From Knufia peltigerae (Eukaryota > Ascomycota > Eurotiomycetes > Chaetothyriales > Trichomeriaceae): a DNA stretch of 64,000 nt. The translations under genes were made by a program, and so were the position numbers. Positions 26,441-36,191 of this stretch are shown piece after piece; the first letter of the stretch is position 1, and each line of letters begins with the position of its first letter. A model generated the notes under the pieces. The model was given only the letters and a program-made list of their open reading frames with translations, had not been told where the DNA came from and made no database searches. The stretch spans positions 164,756-228,755 of the forward strand of contig JAPDRN010000049.1 of assembly GCA_030247855.1 (NCBI GenBank), written 5' to 3'.

Positions 26441-26946
26441 GCGGTAGGCACCTGCTGCAGGGCCACCAGCGCGCGCAGCAGATGGCCATGCGCGGTCTGC
26501 CGGCTGATGCCGAGCTGGCGGCCGATGTCGGCCAGGCTGAGTTGTTCGACGCGCGCCAGCAGGAACACCTCGCGCGAGCGCGGCGGCAGGGCGGCGATGA
26601 TCGCATCGAGGTGACGCAGCTGTTCGGCATCGAGCAGGCATTGCTCGGGCAACGGGGCGGGATCGGCGATGGCCTGCAGCTGCGCGTCGTCCAAGGCCTC
26701 TTCGCGACGCCGCTGGATCAGGCGATAGTGGTCGGCGATCAGGTTATGGGCAACGCGGTACAGATAGGCGCGGCCATTGCTGAGCAGGCCGCTGGCGGCG
26801 ACTTTGACGACACGCAGCCAGGTTTCCTGGACGACATCATCGGCGTCACTGCGTTGTGGGAGTTTGCGACGGACGTGGGCGTGCAGCGGCCGGTAATGGG
26901 CGGCGCACAGCTGCGCGACATCCGTCGATTCGACAGGCGTGGGCAC
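26437..26946 (-). CDS. FecI-type ECF sigma factor
   Basis: 169 residues. Region 2 (AHYRPLHAHVRRKLPQRSDADDVVQETWLRV) and region 4 (ALPPRSREVFLLARVEQLSLADIGRQLGISRQTAHGHL) are clear, with a short linker, the size and layout of iron-starvation sigma factors. It should direct transcription of the receptor operon when FecR signals ligand binding at the outer membrane. A Fur-like box lies about 70 bases upstream. It forms a five-gene unit with FecR, the receptor, the ChaN-like gene and tonB. Confidence 0.92.
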   Translation of the reverse strand: MPTPVESTDVAQLCAAHYRPLHAHVRRKLPQRSDADDVVQETWLRVVKVAASGLLSNGRAYLYRVAHNLIADHYRLIQRRREEALDDAQLQAIADPAPLPEQCLLDAEQLRHLDAIIAALPPRSREVFLLARVEQLSLADIGRQLGISRQTAHGHLLRALVALQQVPTA

Positions 26947-27015
26947 GGGGCGGGCGAAGGCTGGGGAAGGGAACAGCCCGCGGCGGCAAGGGCAGCGGCA
27001 TTACCTTACAGTAAA

Positions 27016-27030
27016 AGAGAATCATTTACA
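27016..27030 (-). promoter_or_regulatory. Fur-box-like site before the ECF sigma gene
   Basis: On the minus strand TGTAAATGATTCTCT matches ten of the fourteen fixed positions of the 7-1-7 Fur consensus TGATAATNATTATCA. Its place, about 70 bases before the FecI-like start in an AT-rich patch, supports iron control of the operon. Confidence 0.55.
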
Positions 27031-27129
27031 TCCGGGCGCCATTGCTGGAGTTAGATGCTGGTCGCCTGCAACGTGCGGGAAACGTCGATCAACGCGGCCC
27101 GTCCAGATCACATGGGAGTGGGTAGCCGG

Positions 27130-27193
27130 GTAGTGCCGGCCGCTGGCTGGCAACGTGTTCTCGCGCCGGGTGCCGGCCAGCGGCCGGCACTAC
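27130..27193. repeat. Inverted pair of SMAG-type repeats
   Basis: Two GTAG-headed units, GTAGTGCCGGCCGCTGG... (27130-27154) and its inverted partner (27170-27193), form a head-to-head pair of stem-loops between the sigma operon and the next operon. They match the SMAG family of S. maltophilia. Confidence 0.8.
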
Positions 27194-27204
27194 CAGCACG
27201 ATGG

Positions 27205-27429
27205 TCAGAGATCGCGGTACTGGATCTGTGCGGCCAGCACGCGCAGGCCATCGGCAGTGCTGGAGAGGATGCGCTCCTCGCCGATGCCCTTCTGCCGTTG
27301 CAGGGTGAAGCCTTCGGCGGCGGGCAGGCGCGCGGCGATGGCATCGATGCGTTGCAGCGCGTTGGGACCGTCGCAGTCGACATGGCCCCAATGGATGCCG
27401 TTGTGCTGGATGGTCAGGCGGTAGTGCAT
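27205..27429 (-). CDS. Small conserved-looking protein, unknown function
   Basis: 74 residues (MHYRLTIQHNGIHWGHVDCDG... to QIQYRDL), no signal peptide or membrane segment. No family recognised. It overlaps the end of the glutamine amidotransferase gene by 16 bases and reads in the same direction, which supports it as the last gene of the yggS operon. Confidence 0.55.
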   Translation of the reverse strand: MHYRLTIQHNGIHWGHVDCDGPNALQRIDAIAARLPAAEGFTLQRQKGIGEERILSSTADGLRVLAAQIQYRDL

Positions 27430-28127
27430 GGGCGGGTCTCCGGAAGTTCGTGCAGCCACTGATGGAACATCGCGGTCGCCGCGGCGGCGAGAGGCCCGCC
27501 ATAGCGCCGGGCCTGCGTGCGCAGGTCGACGGGATCGATGCCGGCCTCGGCCAGTTCCAGCGCGTGGCCGATCAGCCAGCGCTCGAACTGGCGCGCGTCC
27601 AGCTCGGGATGGCACTGCAGGGCGAGGGCGTGGTGGCCGATGGCGAAGGCCTGGTGGCGACAGGCGGGCGTACTGGCGAGGCGGCGTGCGCCCACCGGCA
27701 GTTCGAAGGCTTCGCCATGCCAGTGCAGCACCGGGATGCCCTGCAATGCCTGCAACGGCGAGCGCTGGCCATCATCGGTGAGCAGCAGCGGTGCGAAACC
27801 AATTTCCTTGCCACCGGTGGGGGCGACGCCAGCGTGCAGTGCGCGCGCCATCAACTGGGCGCCGAGACAGATGCCGAGCGTCGGCCGCTGCTGTTGCAAC
27901 CGACGCTGCAGCAACGCGATGCTGACGGCGAGGTACGGATAGGCCGCCTCATCGTTGACGCTGATCGGCCCCCCCAGCACTACCAGCAGATCGGCATCTT
28001 CAGCGGTATCGAGTGCATCCACGCCTGCCTGCAGGACCTGCACCTGCCATCCTTGCGCCAACAGCAGCGGCTGCAGGGTGCCGAGGTCCTCAAAGGCTAC
28101 GTGCTGCAGGGCAACGGCGCGCTTCAT
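27414..28127 (-). CDS. Class I glutamine amidotransferase
   Basis: 237 residues. The type 1 GATase triad is visible: the nucleophile in GICLGAQ, His and Glu in QCHPELDAR. Such stand-alone proteins (GuaA-N-like, YfeJ/GAT1 group) hydrolyse glutamine or gamma-glutamyl bonds; the acceptor is unknown. The ATG overlaps the yggS stop by four bases (ATGA), so the genes are coupled. Confidence 0.87.
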   Translation of the reverse strand: MKRAVALQHVAFEDLGTLQPLLLAQGWQVQVLQAGVDALDTAEDADLLVVLGGPISVNDEAAYPYLAVSIALLQRRLQQQRPTLGICLGAQLMARALHAGVAPTGGKEIGFAPLLLTDDGQRSPLQALQGIPVLHWHGEAFELPVGARRLASTPACRHQAFAIGHHALALQCHPELDARQFERWLIGHALELAEAGIDPVDLRTQARRYGGPLAAAATAMFHQWLHELPETRPCTTA

Positions 28128-28897
28128 GCCGGTGCTCCCGGGGTGGGCCAGTAGAAGCTGTCGGGCGTGGAGCGTGCACCGAAGATCGCCTGGCCGACAC
28201 GGACGACAGTGGCGCCTTCCTCGATGGCGACTTCAAAATCACCGGACATGCCCATCGACAGCTGCGACAGGTCGATGCCAGCCGGTGCCGTCTGCTGCAA
28301 CTGGTCGCGCAGCTCGCGCAGGCGCACGAAGCAGGCGCGTACACGCTCCACGTCCGCAGTGAAGATGGCCAGGGTCATCAGGCCGCGCACGCGCAGGCGG
28401 TCGAAGGCGGGCAGCTGATGCACGAAGTCGGCCACCGCAGCCGGTTCCAGGCCGTATTTGCTGGGCTCGGCCGAGGTGTTGACCTGTACGAACACATCCA
28501 GCGTGCGGTCCTCCAGCAGCAGTCGCTGCTGCAGCGCCTCGGCCACGCGCAGGCTGTCCAGCGCCTGGAACTCGCTGGCGAAGCGTGCGACGTACCGGGC
28601 CTTGTTGGTCTGCAGGTGGCCGATGACCGACCAGTGCACGCCAAGGTCGGCCATGGCCTCGGCCTTGCGTTGTGCCTCCTGCACCTTGTTCTCACCGAGC
28701 TCGTGGCAGCCGGCGGCGACGGCCATGCGGATGCGCGCTTCATCGACGGTCTTGCTGACCGGCAGCAGGCGCACGCTGGCCGGATCACGACCGGCGCGGG
28801 CGCAGGCGCTGGCGATGCGCTGGCGTACGGTGACCAGGTTGGCGGCGATCTGTTCGACGGACTGGGCGACGGGCCAGTCGGCGGGGGCGAGGGACAT
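28124..28897 (-). CDS. yggS: YggS-family PLP homeostasis protein
   Basis: 257 residues, start at 28897 behind GGAGGTG. The PLP-binding Lys is in LLPVSKTVDEARI, and the family blocks ELGENKVQEAQRKAEAM, WSVIGHLQTNKAR and LSMGMSGDFEVAIEEGATVVRVGQAIFG are all present. YggS/PROSC proteins bind PLP without a known catalytic activity and keep free PLP and amino-acid pools balanced. It heads a minus-strand operon with the amidotransferase and is divergent from a PtsJ-like PLP regulator, a meaningful pairing. Confidence 0.94.
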   Translation of the reverse strand: MSLAPADWPVAQSVEQIAANLVTVRQRIASACARAGRDPASVRLLPVSKTVDEARIRMAVAAGCHELGENKVQEAQRKAEAMADLGVHWSVIGHLQTNKARYVARFASEFQALDSLRVAEALQQRLLLEDRTLDVFVQVNTSAEPSKYGLEPAAVADFVHQLPAFDRLRVRGLMTLAIFTADVERVRACFVRLRELRDQLQQTAPAGIDLSQLSMGMSGDFEVAIEEGATVVRVGQAIFGARSTPDSFYWPTPGAPA

Positions 28898-28942
28898 GGG
28901 GCACCTCCGGTGCGGGGTGGCCAGGGTGGGATACACTGGCGC

Positions 28943-28971
28943 AGGACAATAGATAGTTTGGCATAGGACAA
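28943..28971 (+). promoter_or_regulatory. 22-bp-spaced direct repeat between yggS and the MocR-type regulator
   Basis: AGGACAA occurs at 28943-28949 and again at 28965-28971, two helical turns apart on the same face. MocR-family regulators commonly bind spaced direct repeats near their own start. The second copy also supplies the AGGA ribosome-binding site. Confidence 0.35.
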
Positions 28972-28972
28972 A

Positions 28973-30256
28973 ATGAAAATCACCGGGAGCAGCGCCGAGG
29001 CGATCTTCGACAGCATCCGCGAAGGCATCGGTTGTGGCCATCTGGCGGCGGGCAGCGTGCTGCCGCCGGTGCGGGATCTGGCCGATCAGCTTGGGGTCAA
29101 CCGCAATACCGTGGCCGCCGCCTACAAGCGGCTGGACGCGGCGGGCCTGGCCAGTACGGCAGGGCGTCGCGGCACCGTGGTGCGGGGCCTGCCGGCGACG
29201 ATGGCACGCGAGGGCAGTGCACCGGGGCTGGCCCTGCATGATCTGGCCGGCGGTAATCCGGATCCGCGCTGCCTGCCCAGCCTGCGCGTAGCTGCGACGA
29301 CCTCGCGCCTGTATGGGGTGGAGACGGTAGATCCACGCATGCAACGCCTGGCACAGGCCTCGCTGGATGCCGATTGCCCGCCGGGCTATGCGCTGGAACT
29401 GACCCATGGCGCGGTCGATGGCATCGAGCGTCTGTTGTCGGCGTGGCTGCTGCCGGGGGACCGCATCGCAGTGGAGGATCCCTGTTTCCTGGGCAGCCTC
29501 AATGTACTCGGTGCGGCCGGGCATGCGCCGTTGCCGGTGGCGGTGGATGCGCACGGCATGCAGGTGGAATCACTGCGGCAGGCGTTGGATGCCGGCGCAC
29601 GTGCGGTGCTGCTGACCCCACGCGCACACAATCCCACCGGTGCCAGCCTGGATGCGAAGCGTGCGCGTGCGCTTCGCCAATTGCTGGCCGGCTATCCGCA
29701 GGTGGCGGTGCTGATCGACGATCACTACGCGCTGCTCTCGCAACAGGCCTATCACTCGGTGTTGCCGATGGACGGTCGGCGTTGGGCGCTGCTGCGTTCG
29801 TTGTCCAAGGCATTGGGCCCGGACCTGCGCGTGGCCTGGTTGGCCTGCGATGGGCAGACCGCGGCGCGCCTGCGCCTGCGCTTGGCGGCGGGCACCGGCT
29901 GGGTCAGCCACCTGTTGCAGGATGCGGTCAGTGCGGTACTGGAGTCGGCGCAGCAACGAGCGAAGGTCGCCGCGGCCGGTGAGCGCTACCAGCAGCGGCT
30001 GCAGGGCTTGCAGGCGCTGTTGCAGGCGCGTGGGCTGCCGACACCCATGCCGATGGAGGGCTTGAATCTGTGGCTGCCACTGCCGGCCGACAGCACACCG
30101 CAGGTGCTGGCGCTGGCTGCGCGTGGCTGGCATGTGCGTGGAGGTGAAGTCTTTGCCGTGGCTGCACCGGCGCATGGGCTGCGCATCACCTGTGCGGCAC
30201 TCGGCCCGGCGCAGCAACGGCGATTGGCCGATGACCTGGCGGCGGTGATGCGCTGA
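28973..30256 (+). CDS. MocR-type GntR/aminotransferase-fold regulator (PtsJ-like)
   Basis: 427 residues. An N-terminal GntR winged helix (about 8-75: LPPVRDLADQLGVNRNTVAAAYKRLDAAGL) is joined to a class I aminotransferase fold with the PLP lysine in LLRSLSKALGPDLRVAW and the DDHYALLS aspartate. MocR proteins sense PLP or amino compounds; PtsJ of E. coli and Salmonella represses pdxK. Divergence from yggS suggests control of PLP balance, which is inference. Start preceded by AGGA. Confidence 0.88.
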   Translation: MKITGSSAEAIFDSIREGIGCGHLAAGSVLPPVRDLADQLGVNRNTVAAAYKRLDAAGLASTAGRRGTVVRGLPATMAREGSAPGLALHDLAGGNPDPRCLPSLRVAATTSRLYGVETVDPRMQRLAQASLDADCPPGYALELTHGAVDGIERLLSAWLLPGDRIAVEDPCFLGSLNVLGAAGHAPLPVAVDAHGMQVESLRQALDAGARAVLLTPRAHNPTGASLDAKRARALRQLLAGYPQVAVLIDDHYALLSQQAYHSVLPMDGRRWALLRSLSKALGPDLRVAWLACDGQTAARLRLRLAAGTGWVSHLLQDAVSAVLESAQQRAKVAAAGERYQQRLQGLQALLQARGLPTPMPMEGLNLWLPLPADSTPQVLALAARGWHVRGGEVFAVAAPAHGLRITCAALGPAQQRRLADDLAAVMR

Positions 30257-30262
30257 GCGTGC

Positions 30263-30769
30263 TCAGGGCGCGGCGCTGGCGCCGGGTCGCACGTAGTAGG
30301 ACTGGCCGCTGTCGTCCAGGAACACCAGCTCCGGCTTGCCCTGCCAGGAACTCAGCATGGCGCCGGTGTTGTTCTGGTGCTTGACCATCAGGCTGGCACC
30401 GCGGTCAGGGTTGGCGACCACTTTGAAGACTTCGGTGGTGCCGGTGGCATCGTCCAGGGTAAGCAGGGCTTCGCCACCCCGGTCGCTGGTGCCGTAGCCG
30501 CCGCGCTCGGAACCATCGGGGCCGAGCAGGATCACGCCGGACAAGGCGGTGGCACGCGGCCCCTGCGGGCGGCCTTGGCTGAGGGGATCGGGGACCGGTG
30601 CACCGAGGATCACCCGCGGCTGGCCGCTGGCATCGTGGATGATCAGGCCGCGCGCTTCGATCACGCGTTGCGGTGACTGGCTGCGATGCAGGTTCCAAGC
30701 GGTCCAGCCGGAAACGAGCAACGCGAGTGTGGCGACCACCAGGGTGGTCAGGGTCAGGGCACGAGCCAT
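30263..30769 (-). CDS. Membrane-anchored periplasmic protein, unknown function
   Basis: 168 residues with one N-terminal hydrophobic helix (about 5-25, TLTTLVVATLALLVSGWTAW) and a hydrophilic Gly/Asp-rich remainder (IIHDASGQPRVILGAPV, then GVILLGPDGSERGGYGTSD) with a repetitive beta-strand look. I do not recognise a family. It converges on the PtsJ-like gene with six bases between the stops. An N-in, C-out topology is likely. Confidence 0.65.
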   Translation of the reverse strand: MARALTLTTLVVATLALLVSGWTAWNLHRSQSPQRVIEARGLIIHDASGQPRVILGAPVPDPLSQGRPQGPRATALSGVILLGPDGSERGGYGTSDRGGEALLTLDDATGTTEVFKVVANPDRGASLMVKHQNNTGAMLSSWQGKPELVFLDDSGQSYYVRPGASAAP

Positions 30770-30851
30770 TGTGTATTCCTTCCTTGGACGTGGCCGACGA
30801 TAGCGGAATCCGGTCGATCGTGGCCAGTTCGTTGTGTGACGGTGTGTATCG

Positions 30852-33800
30852 TCAATGGAAGTCGCGGCTGTGGCTGCGCAGTCCCTGCAGCAGTTGGTCC
30901 AGGCAATGCATGCGCTGCACGATCACATGCTGCACGCCATCCACGCGTTCCAGTCGGCCATCGATCTGCATCAGCTGCGTGTCTACCAGGATGCGGTGCT
31001 GGCGGTCGGCCAGATGTCGCCAGACCACGGCGTTGACCATGCCGGTTTCATCTTCCAGGGTAAGGAAGGTGACGCCGCTGGCGGTCTGCGGGCGCTGGCG
31101 CATGCGTACCAGGCCGGCGATGCGTACGCGCCGGCCATGGCCGTGACTGGCCAGCTGCGCGGCATCCAGGCAACCGCGGGTTCGCAGCTGCGCGCGCAGG
31201 AATGACATCGGATGGCGGCCGAGGGTGGTGCCGGTGCTGCGGTAATCGGCCTGCATGTCTTCCCAGGCGCTGGGCAGGGGCAGGGCCACGCGTGCTTCGG
31301 CGGTGGCGCGGGCCTGGTCGAACAACGGCAGGCGGTTCTCCACGCCGGAAATATCCCAGCGTGCACGGTGGCGATGGCCGCTGAGGCCGCGCAGGGCGCC
31401 GGCATCGGCAAGCAGGCCCTGCTGGCGGCGATCCAGTGCGGCGCGCTGGCAGAGGTCGCCGACATCGTCGAACGGACGCCGCGCGCGTTCGCGCATGATG
31501 GCCTGCGCGGCCGGTTCGCTGCAGCCATCGACCAGGCGGAGGCCGAGGCGAATTGCCGCCGCGCCTTTGCTGAAGTCCAGCGTGCAGTCCCAATCACTGT
31601 GGCGCACGTCCACCGGCAGTACGGTGATGCCATGCCGGCGCGCATCCTGCAGCAGCTGGTCGGGGCTGTAGAAGCCCAGCGGTTGGCTGTTGATCAGGCT
31701 GGCGGCGAACGCGGCCGGATGATGGCACTTCAGCCAGCAACTGGCATAGGTGAGCAGGGCGAAGCTGGCGGCGTGGCTTTCGGGAAATCCGTAATCGCCG
31801 AAACCCTTGATCTGCTCGAACAGGTGCTCGCCGTACTCCAGGCTGAAACCATTTTTCAGCATGCCGGTCAGAAGCTTTTCGCGATGGGGCTCCAGGCCGC
31901 CACGACGCTTCCAGGCGGCCATCGAGCGGCGCAGGGCATCGGCTTCGCCTGCAGTGTAGCCAGCTGCATCCACCGCCAGCTGCATCACCTGCTCCTGGAA
32001 CAAGGGCACGCCCAGAGTGCGCGCGAACACGCGTTCCAGTCGCGCTGGATACAGCGGGTTGTCCGGGTCGTTCAACGCATCCGGGCCCTGTTCGCGCAGG
32101 ATCCGCCGGCGCTCCAGGTAGGGGTGGACCATGTCGCCCTGGATCGGGCCGGGGCGCACGATCGCCACCTCGATCACCAGGTCATAGAAATTGCGCGGCT
32201 GCATGCGTGGCAGCATCGCCATCTGCGCGCGCGATTCGATCTGGAACACGCCGATGGTGTCGGCGGCGCAGATCATGTCGTAGGTTCTGGCATCTTTGGA
32301 GGGAATGGCATCCATCCGCCCTGCATGCAGGCCATGCTGCTGCAGCATCGCCAGGCATTTGCGGATGGCGGTGAGCATGCCCAGTGCCAGGCAGTCGACC
32401 TTCATCAGGCCGGTGGCGTCCAGGTCGTCCTTGTCCCACTGGATGACGGTGCGGTCGGCCATCGCCGCGTTCTCCACCGGCACCAACGTCGACAGCGGGT
32501 GTTCGGAAATCACGAAGCCACCCGGATGCTGCGACAGGTGGCGCGGAAAATCGATCAGCTCGGCGGTCAATGCCAGCAGCCGTCGCATCAACGGTGTTTC
32601 CGGATCAAAACCGCGCTCGCGCAGGGTCTCCGGCAGCGGGATGTTGCCGCCCCAATGATCCATCGCCGCGCCCAGCTCGTTGACCTGGTCCATCGGTAGG
32701 CCCAGCGCACGGGCGACATCGCGGATAGCGCTGCGGCCACGGTAGCTGATCGCCACCGCAGTCAACGCGGCACGCTCGCGGCCATAGCGGTTGAACACGT
32801 ACTGCAGCACTTCCTCGCGGCGCTCGTGCTCGAAGTCGATGTCGATGTCCGGTGGTTCATCACGCTCGGCGGAGATGAAACGCTCGAACAGCAGGTTGCT
32901 GCGCGCCGGGTCGATCTCGGTCACGCCCAGTACGAAACACACCGCCGAGTTGGCTGCCGAACCGCGCCCCTGACACAGAATGTCCTTGCTGCGCGCGAAA
33001 CCTACGATGTCCTGCACGGTGAGGAAGTAGGACGCGTACTGTTTCTTCGCGATCAGGTCCAGCTCGTGTTCGATCTGCTCACGTTGCGCGGGCTCGATGC
33101 CCTTTGGCCAACGCCAGGGAATATTTTTCTCGACCAAGGCGCGCAGCCAGCTGTCCGGGTCGTGGCCCTCGGGCACCAGTTCGCGCGGGTAGGTGTATTT
33201 CAGCTGGTCCAGGGTGAAGTGGCAGCGTTCGGCGATGCGCAGGGTTTCAGCCAGCAGTTCGGGCGGATACAGCTGGGCCAGTGCGGTGCGTGGGCGCAGA
33301 TGGCGCTCGCCGTTGGCAAACAGCCGCCAGCCGGCCTCGGCCACGCTGCAGCGGTGGCGGATCGCAGTCAGCGTGTCCTGCAGGGCGCGGCGCCGGCGCA
33401 CGTGCATGTGCACGTCGCCACTGGCGACCAGTGGCAACTGGTGGCGTTCGCCGAAGGCCTGCAACTGTTGCAGCCGGCGCGTGTCGTCATGTTCGTGGTG
33501 CAGCTCCACCGCCAGCCACAGGCGCTGTGGAAAACAACGGTGCAGCAGTTCCAGTTCGGTGGCCGCCGGTTGCCGGTCCAGCCACAGGCACAGCAGCCCC
33601 TCGGGGAGTCCATGCAGGTCCTCGCGCAGGCAGCGGTATTCGCCCTTGGCCGCCCGTCGCCGGCAGGTCGTGATTAGTTGGCACAGCCCCGCATAGGCTG
33701 TCTGGTCGGTGCACAGCAGGGCCAGCTTCGGCCCGTCTTCAACCTGGAATTCGGCGCCGACGATCAGCGCCACGCCGTGTGTCTTCGCCGCCTGCCAGGC

Positions 33801-33962
33801 GCGCACGATGCCGGCCAACGAGCACTCGTCGGTGATCGCCAACGCGCGATAGCCTTGGCCGGCGGCGCGTGCGAACAGTTCCTCGGCGATGGAGGCGCCA
33901 CGCTGGAAACTGAAGGCCGACAGGCAATGCAGCTCGGCGTACCCGGGCAGGTCGGTGTGCAT
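30852..33962 (-). CDS. dnaE2: Error-prone DNA polymerase III alpha homologue DnaE2 (ImuC)
   Basis: 1036 residues from the ATG at 33962, five bases after the imuB stop. An N-terminal PHP domain ([16 protein letters not shown]), a polymerase core with the metal-binding [12 protein letters not shown] motif near residue 370 and an OB fold near the C-terminus ([30 protein letters not shown]) are present. DnaE2 is the mutagenic polymerase of the ImuA-ImuB-DnaE2 translesion complex used after DNA damage. It is the last gene of the SOS cassette. Size and order match the family fully. Confidence 0.95.
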   Translation of the reverse strand: MHTDLPGYAELHCLSAFSFQRGASIAEELFARAAGQGYRALAITDECSLAGIVRAWQAAKTHGVALIVGAEFQVEDGPKLALLCTDQTAYAGLCQLITTCRRRAAKGEYRCLREDLHGLPEGLLCLWLDRQPAATELELLHRCFPQRLWLAVELHHEHDDTRRLQQLQAFGERHQLPLVASGDVHMHVRRRRALQDTLTAIRHRCSVAEAGWRLFANGERHLRPRTALAQLYPPELLAETLRIAERCHFTLDQLKYTYPRELVPEGHDPDSWLRALVEKNIPWRWPKGIEPAQREQIEHELDLIAKKQYASYFLTVQDIVGFARSKDILCQGRGSAANSAVCFVLGVTEIDPARSNLLFERFISAERDEPPDIDIDFEHERREEVLQYVFNRYGRERAALTAVAISYRGRSAIRDVARALGLPMDQVNELGAAMDHWGGNIPLPETLRERGFDPETPLMRRLLALTAELIDFPRHLSQHPGGFVISEHPLSTLVPVENAAMADRTVIQWDKDDLDATGLMKVDCLALGMLTAIRKCLAMLQQHGLHAGRMDAIPSKDARTYDMICAADTIGVFQIESRAQMAMLPRMQPRNFYDLVIEVAIVRPGPIQGDMVHPYLERRRILREQGPDALNDPDNPLYPARLERVFARTLGVPLFQEQVMQLAVDAAGYTAGEADALRRSMAAWKRRGGLEPHREKLLTGMLKNGFSLEYGEHLFEQIKGFGDYGFPESHAASFALLTYASCWLKCHHPAAFAASLINSQPLGFYSPDQLLQDARRHGITVLPVDVRHSDWDCTLDFSKGAAAIRLGLRLVDGCSEPAAQAIMRERARRPFDDVGDLCQRAALDRRQQGLLADAGALRGLSGHRHRARWDISGVENRLPLFDQARATAEARVALPLPSAWEDMQADYRSTGTTLGRHPMSFLRAQLRTRGCLDAAQLASHGHGRRVRIAGLVRMRQRPQTASGVTFLTLEDETGMVNAVVWRHLADRQHRILVDTQLMQIDGRLERVDGVQHVIVQRMHCLDQLLQGLRSHSRDFH

Positions 33963-33967
33963 GGGGC

Positions 33968-35377
33968 TCAACCGAACCAGCCGTGCAGCATCCACGGTGC
34001 ATGCGGATCATTGCGCGTGCGGAAGGCCCAGCCGCGTTGGCCCTGCGCGGTTTCCACCACGTAATAGTCGCGGCGTGCGTCGGCCTGGTCCCACCAGCCC
34101 GATTCGATCCGCTCCGGCCCGGCGACGATACGCAGGCGCGGATCGCGCAGCGGCTGCGGCGTATCCAGCAGCCAGCCGGGGCGTAGCGGCCACCAGGCAG
34201 GTGGCTTGGTCGGCGGTTGGGTGCCGCTGGCACGTTCGGGGCGGTGGTCGGCCTGCACGGCCAGTGGCTGCACGGCGTCATCGCCAAGGCGGGCACGCAG
34301 TCGCTCTCGCAGCTGGGTCCATGGCATCGCCTGCGCTGGGCGCGTATCGAACAGATCACGCGCGGCCGGTACGAACGGCGGCAGCTGCTCGGCCTGCAGG
34401 CGCAGCGCACGGCTGCCAGCGGGCAGGGCGAAGGCTTCCATGCGGTTGCGCGCGATCTCGAACAGCAGCGCCGCATCGCGTTCGGGGGCGAGCAGGCCGA
34501 TGGTCAGCACGCTGGCCGGAAGCATGTCGTGCTCGAAATGCAGGTCGAAACGCTGCACGCCGCCATCGCGCGAACACAGGAACGCGGCCAGGTCCAGCAG
34601 CAGGCGCCGCAGCGGGAACAGCAGGGCCTGGCTGGATTCGATCTCGTATTCGAATTCGATGCGCGCATCGAACCGGTCCGGCGGCTGGTAATAGCGCAAC
34701 GGCGCGTTGCCCAGGCCGCGCACGGCATCCAGCTGCTGCAGCACCCCGGGGGCGAAGCGGCGGGCCAGGCTTTCACGTGGCAGGTCGAAGGCCGCGCCCA
34801 GCGTGCGCAGGCCGGAGCGTGCCAGCACGGTCACCGCATCAACGGGCAGGCCACTACGCGCCAGTGGCAGCTGCGCCAGTGCGGCGGGCAGTTGCTGAGC
34901 ATCGATGCCGAGACCATCGTGCACATTGGCCAGCACGCGCGCGGCATGCGGGTTGGGGGCGGCGACCAGGCGATGGCGGAAGCCCAGTTCGTGCAGGCCG
35001 TGGCGCAGGCGTTGTTCGATCGTCAGCCAATCGCCGAACAGGGCACGGCTGGCACCGATCTCCAGCACCAGCGCATGCGGAAAATCGAGGCTGACCAGCG
35101 AACTGGTGGCATACAGCCAGCTGGCCAGCAACTGCCGGGTGTGCTGTTCGGCGCTGTGATCGTAGTCGTGCAGCTGCAGGTCCTGCACCAGCACCTGCGC
35201 GGCCGACAGCAGCATGCCCGGGCGCAGCCCCGCTGCCCGCGCGGCAGGGCTGACCGCACGCAGCACACGACGCTGCGCCGGCCCCTGCAGCAGCACCAGC
35301 GGCCGCTGCGGATCCGGCTGCAGGCGCAGCACGCTGTCCAGCGCCAGCTGCGGCAACAACAGGCAGGCCCAGTGCAT
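33968..35377 (-). CDS. imuB: ImuB, catalytically inactive Y-family polymerase homologue
   Basis: 469 residues. The Y-family outline (palm, little finger) is recognisable ([21 protein letters not shown], then [24 protein letters not shown]), but the N-terminal metal-binding acidic residues of true Y polymerases are absent ([15 protein letters not shown]), as is usual for ImuB. ImuB bridges ImuA, DnaE2 and the beta clamp. It lies nine bases after imuA and directly before dnaE2, one SOS transcript. Confidence 0.93.
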   Translation of the reverse strand: MHWACLLLPQLALDSVLRLQPDPQRPLVLLQGPAQRRVLRAVSPAARAAGLRPGMLLSAAQVLVQDLQLHDYDHSAEQHTRQLLASWLYATSSLVSLDFPHALVLEIGASRALFGDWLTIEQRLRHGLHELGFRHRLVAAPNPHAARVLANVHDGLGIDAQQLPAALAQLPLARSGLPVDAVTVLARSGLRTLGAAFDLPRESLARRFAPGVLQQLDAVRGLGNAPLRYYQPPDRFDARIEFEYEIESSQALLFPLRRLLLDLAAFLCSRDGGVQRFDLHFEHDMLPASVLTIGLLAPERDAALLFEIARNRMEAFALPAGSRALRLQAEQLPPFVPAARDLFDTRPAQAMPWTQLRERLRARLGDDAVQPLAVQADHRPERASGTQPPTKPPAWWPLRPGWLLDTPQPLRDPRLRIVAGPERIESGWWDQADARRDYYVVETAQGQRGWAFRTRNDPHAPWMLHGWFG

Positions 35378-35386
35378 GGCGCGGCC

Positions 35387-36001
35387 TCAGTGGGCGATGG
35401 CCAGCGGCAACGGCTGCGCCGGTGGCAGCCCGCCGCGGCACTTCAACACCCGCGCCTGGCCGTGGTCGAGCTGCAGGCGCAGGCTGGCCGGGGAGGGGTT
35501 GCGGGCGGCGCGGACCTCGCGGAACACGAAACCCAGGCACTGGCCGCTGTCGGCAGCAACCTGCAGGCGACGCAGGGCGCGATCGTCGGCCTGTTGCGGC
35601 CAACACAGCACGGCGGCGCAGGCAGCAGAGCGCAGGCACTGCTCGGCCGCCCACAGCGCCTGCTTCGGTGCGGCGTGGATGATCTGCAGCTGGGCCAGGT
35701 CGAGCCCGGCGGCGGCCCATGCCGGGGCATGCGGGCGGTGGGGCGGGGCGACCAGCACGATCGGCCGATCATGCTGGCTCAGTTTTGCCAGCGCCGGCCA
35801 GACCAGGGCCAGTTCGCCGACCCCGGGCGCGGCCTGCAGCACTTCGCACAGCCCGCTGGCTGGCCAGCCACCGCCGGGCAGGCGCGCGTCCAGCGCCGGG
35901 TGGCCGCTGGCCAGATGGTCGCTGGCCTGCCCCTGGCGTGCCGGCCCGCGCCAGACCTGGCGGCCATCCAGCAGGCGGTCGAGGGCGACGACGGCGCCCA
36001 T
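35387..36001 (-). CDS. imuA: ImuA, SulA/RecA-like translesion accessory protein
   Basis: 204 residues, start behind GGGAGGACC. It has the ImuA outline (ALDARLPGGGWPASGLCEVLQAAPGVGELALVWPAL) without an intact Walker A. It is the first gene of the mutasome cassette, with a LexA-type palindrome about 130 bases upstream. The last residues (LPLAIAH) lie next to the imuB start. Confidence 0.9.
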   Translation of the reverse strand: MGAVVALDRLLDGRQVWRGPARQGQASDHLASGHPALDARLPGGGWPASGLCEVLQAAPGVGELALVWPALAKLSQHDRPIVLVAPPHRPHAPAWAAAGLDLAQLQIIHAAPKQALWAAEQCLRSAACAAVLCWPQQADDRALRRLQVAADSGQCLGFVFREVRAARNPSPASLRLQLDHGQARVLKCRGGLPPAQPLPLAIAH

Positions 36002-36127
36002 CAGCCGGTCCTCCCAGGGAGGTGCCGGGCTGGCGGGAAGCGACAGAAGTGGGCGGAAACGGCAGGCATGGAGCGAGTATCGACAGGCCGGTATCAGGGG
36101 CTGAGACCGGACATGCTACTCGGCTTG

Positions 36128-36143
36128 TGAGTAATATTACTAA
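36128..36143 (-). promoter_or_regulatory. LexA-type box of the imuA-imuB-dnaE2 operon
   Basis: The minus strand reads TTAGTAATATTACTCA, with a perfect 12-base core AGTAATATTACT. This agrees with the Xanthomonadaceae LexA motif built on TTAGTA...TACTAA, not with the E. coli CTG-N10-CAG box. It is about 127 bases from the imuA start, so a leader of some length is expected. Confidence 0.75.
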
Positions 36144-36191
36144 TGAAATCGGAGGGTGGGGTTTCAGCTTGCTGAAGGAGCAGATCAAAAG

